Shown in pieces: positions 32,205 through 32,347 of a stretch of DNA of 32,347 nucleotides (position 1 is its first letter; each line of letters starts with the position of its first letter). The stretch comes from Candidatus Sulfotelmatobacter sp. (lineage in GTDB: Bacteria; Acidobacteriota; Terriglobia; Terriglobales; Acidobacteriaceae): positions 1-32,347 of the forward strand of contig JASHPH010000328.1 of the NCBI GenBank assembly GCA_030038255.1, in the 5' to 3' direction. The notes under the pieces are model-generated. The model worked only from the letters and a program-made list of their open reading frames with translations. It was not told where the DNA came from and did no database searches. A program made the position numbers and the translations under genes.

Positions 32205-32347
32205 TTAGAACACATACCGCGCGCTCAGCTGAATCTGCCTGGGCGGCTTGTCGCTATAGTTGTTTGCCGAAAGTATTCTTGAGAAGCTCCCTCCACCGTA
32301 AGGTACGTACACAGGTGAGCCCACACTCGAGCCGCAAAGCTGAGGAG
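32205..32347 (-). CDS. TonB-dependent receptor, C-terminal fragment (5' part outside window)
   Basis: Translating the minus strand from the right edge gives 47 codons including a TAA stop at 32205-32207, ending in DKPPRQIQLSARYVF. A terminal Phe after alternating hydrophobic residues is the outer-membrane beta-signal. The R-Q-I-Q-L-x-x-R-Y-x-F pattern is how many acidobacterial Oar-like TonB-dependent receptors end. The upstream part is missing, so plug and barrel cannot be checked and the transported substrate is unknown. Confidence 0.7.
   Translation of the reverse strand, partial: PQLCGSSVGSPVYVPYGGGSFSRILSANNYSDKPPRQIQLSARYVF

Noticed and set aside
1-32347. CRISPR arrays, tRNA or rRNA genes, insertion sequences and prophage genes
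   Set aside because: No regularly spaced repeats, no tRNA-like cloverleaf with a TTCGA-type arm that I could recognise, and no transposase, integrase or phage protein among the translated frames.

Overview
The window looks like a piece of chromosome from a GC-rich, Gram-negative, diderm bacterium, most likely an acidobacterium (Acidobacteriota, Terriglobia/Koribacter-like). This assignment is an inference from gene content. The window has outer-membrane assembly genes (BamA/TamA-like, SurA-like, TamB), two futalosine-pathway menaquinone genes, DUF4097 and ECF sigma/anti-sigma genes, many non-ATG starts, and the end of a TonB-dependent receptor whose C-terminus is typical of the large acidobacterial receptors. 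No tRNA, rRNA, CRISPR array, transposase, integrase or phage gene was recognised. The region is mostly core chromosome, with a few unusual multidomain proteins and some small palindromic repeats.

Layout. Positions 1-5875 hold a minus-strand run. It begins with an ECF sigma factor, its zinc-finger anti-sigma factor and a DUF4097 surface protein. Shikimate kinase, a secreted unknown protein, an AI-2E-type permease and a PP2C/SpoIIE phosphatase follow; the phosphatase carries a DksA-like zinc finger and runs off the left edge. Positions 6137-8890, also minus, hold an MFSD1-like permease and a ThiF/MoeB-type E1 enzyme. Positions 9042-21146 hold a plus-strand run. Its core is a translationally coupled envelope module: an outer-membrane barrel with seven POTRA-like repeats, a minimal SurA and TamB. 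Pcm, an MqnP-type UbiA prenyltransferase, a TPR protein and a PAP2-type membrane phosphatase follow.

Positions 21179-22657 (minus) hold a PstS-like phosphate-binding protein whose reading frame is cut by an in-frame amber codon near its N-terminus. A small unknown gene and mqnE follow on plus, and mqnE converges on and overlaps a secreted M20 amidohydrolase. Positions 25978-28293 hold the most unusual pair. One protein joins a ribosome-hibernation (HPF/RaiA-like) domain to sigma-70 region 2-like and region 4-like segments. Thirty bases downstream is a protein that looks like a bacterial relative of archaeal/eukaryotic release factor 1, with a zinc ribbon. The right end has a Tat-exported glycosylasparaginase-like hydrolase, class II fructose-1,6-bisphosphatase (glpX), an ATP-grasp ligase and the tail of a TonB-dependent receptor.

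How they fit together: the sigma/anti-sigma/DUF4097 block and the BamA/SurA/TamB block both point to envelope maintenance. MqnP and MqnE point to menaquinone made by the futalosine route. The HPF-sigma and eRF1-like pair suggests a two-gene system linking ribosome dormancy or rescue to a sigma-like module. That is the best candidate here for an undescribed system, but its function is inference from sequence only.
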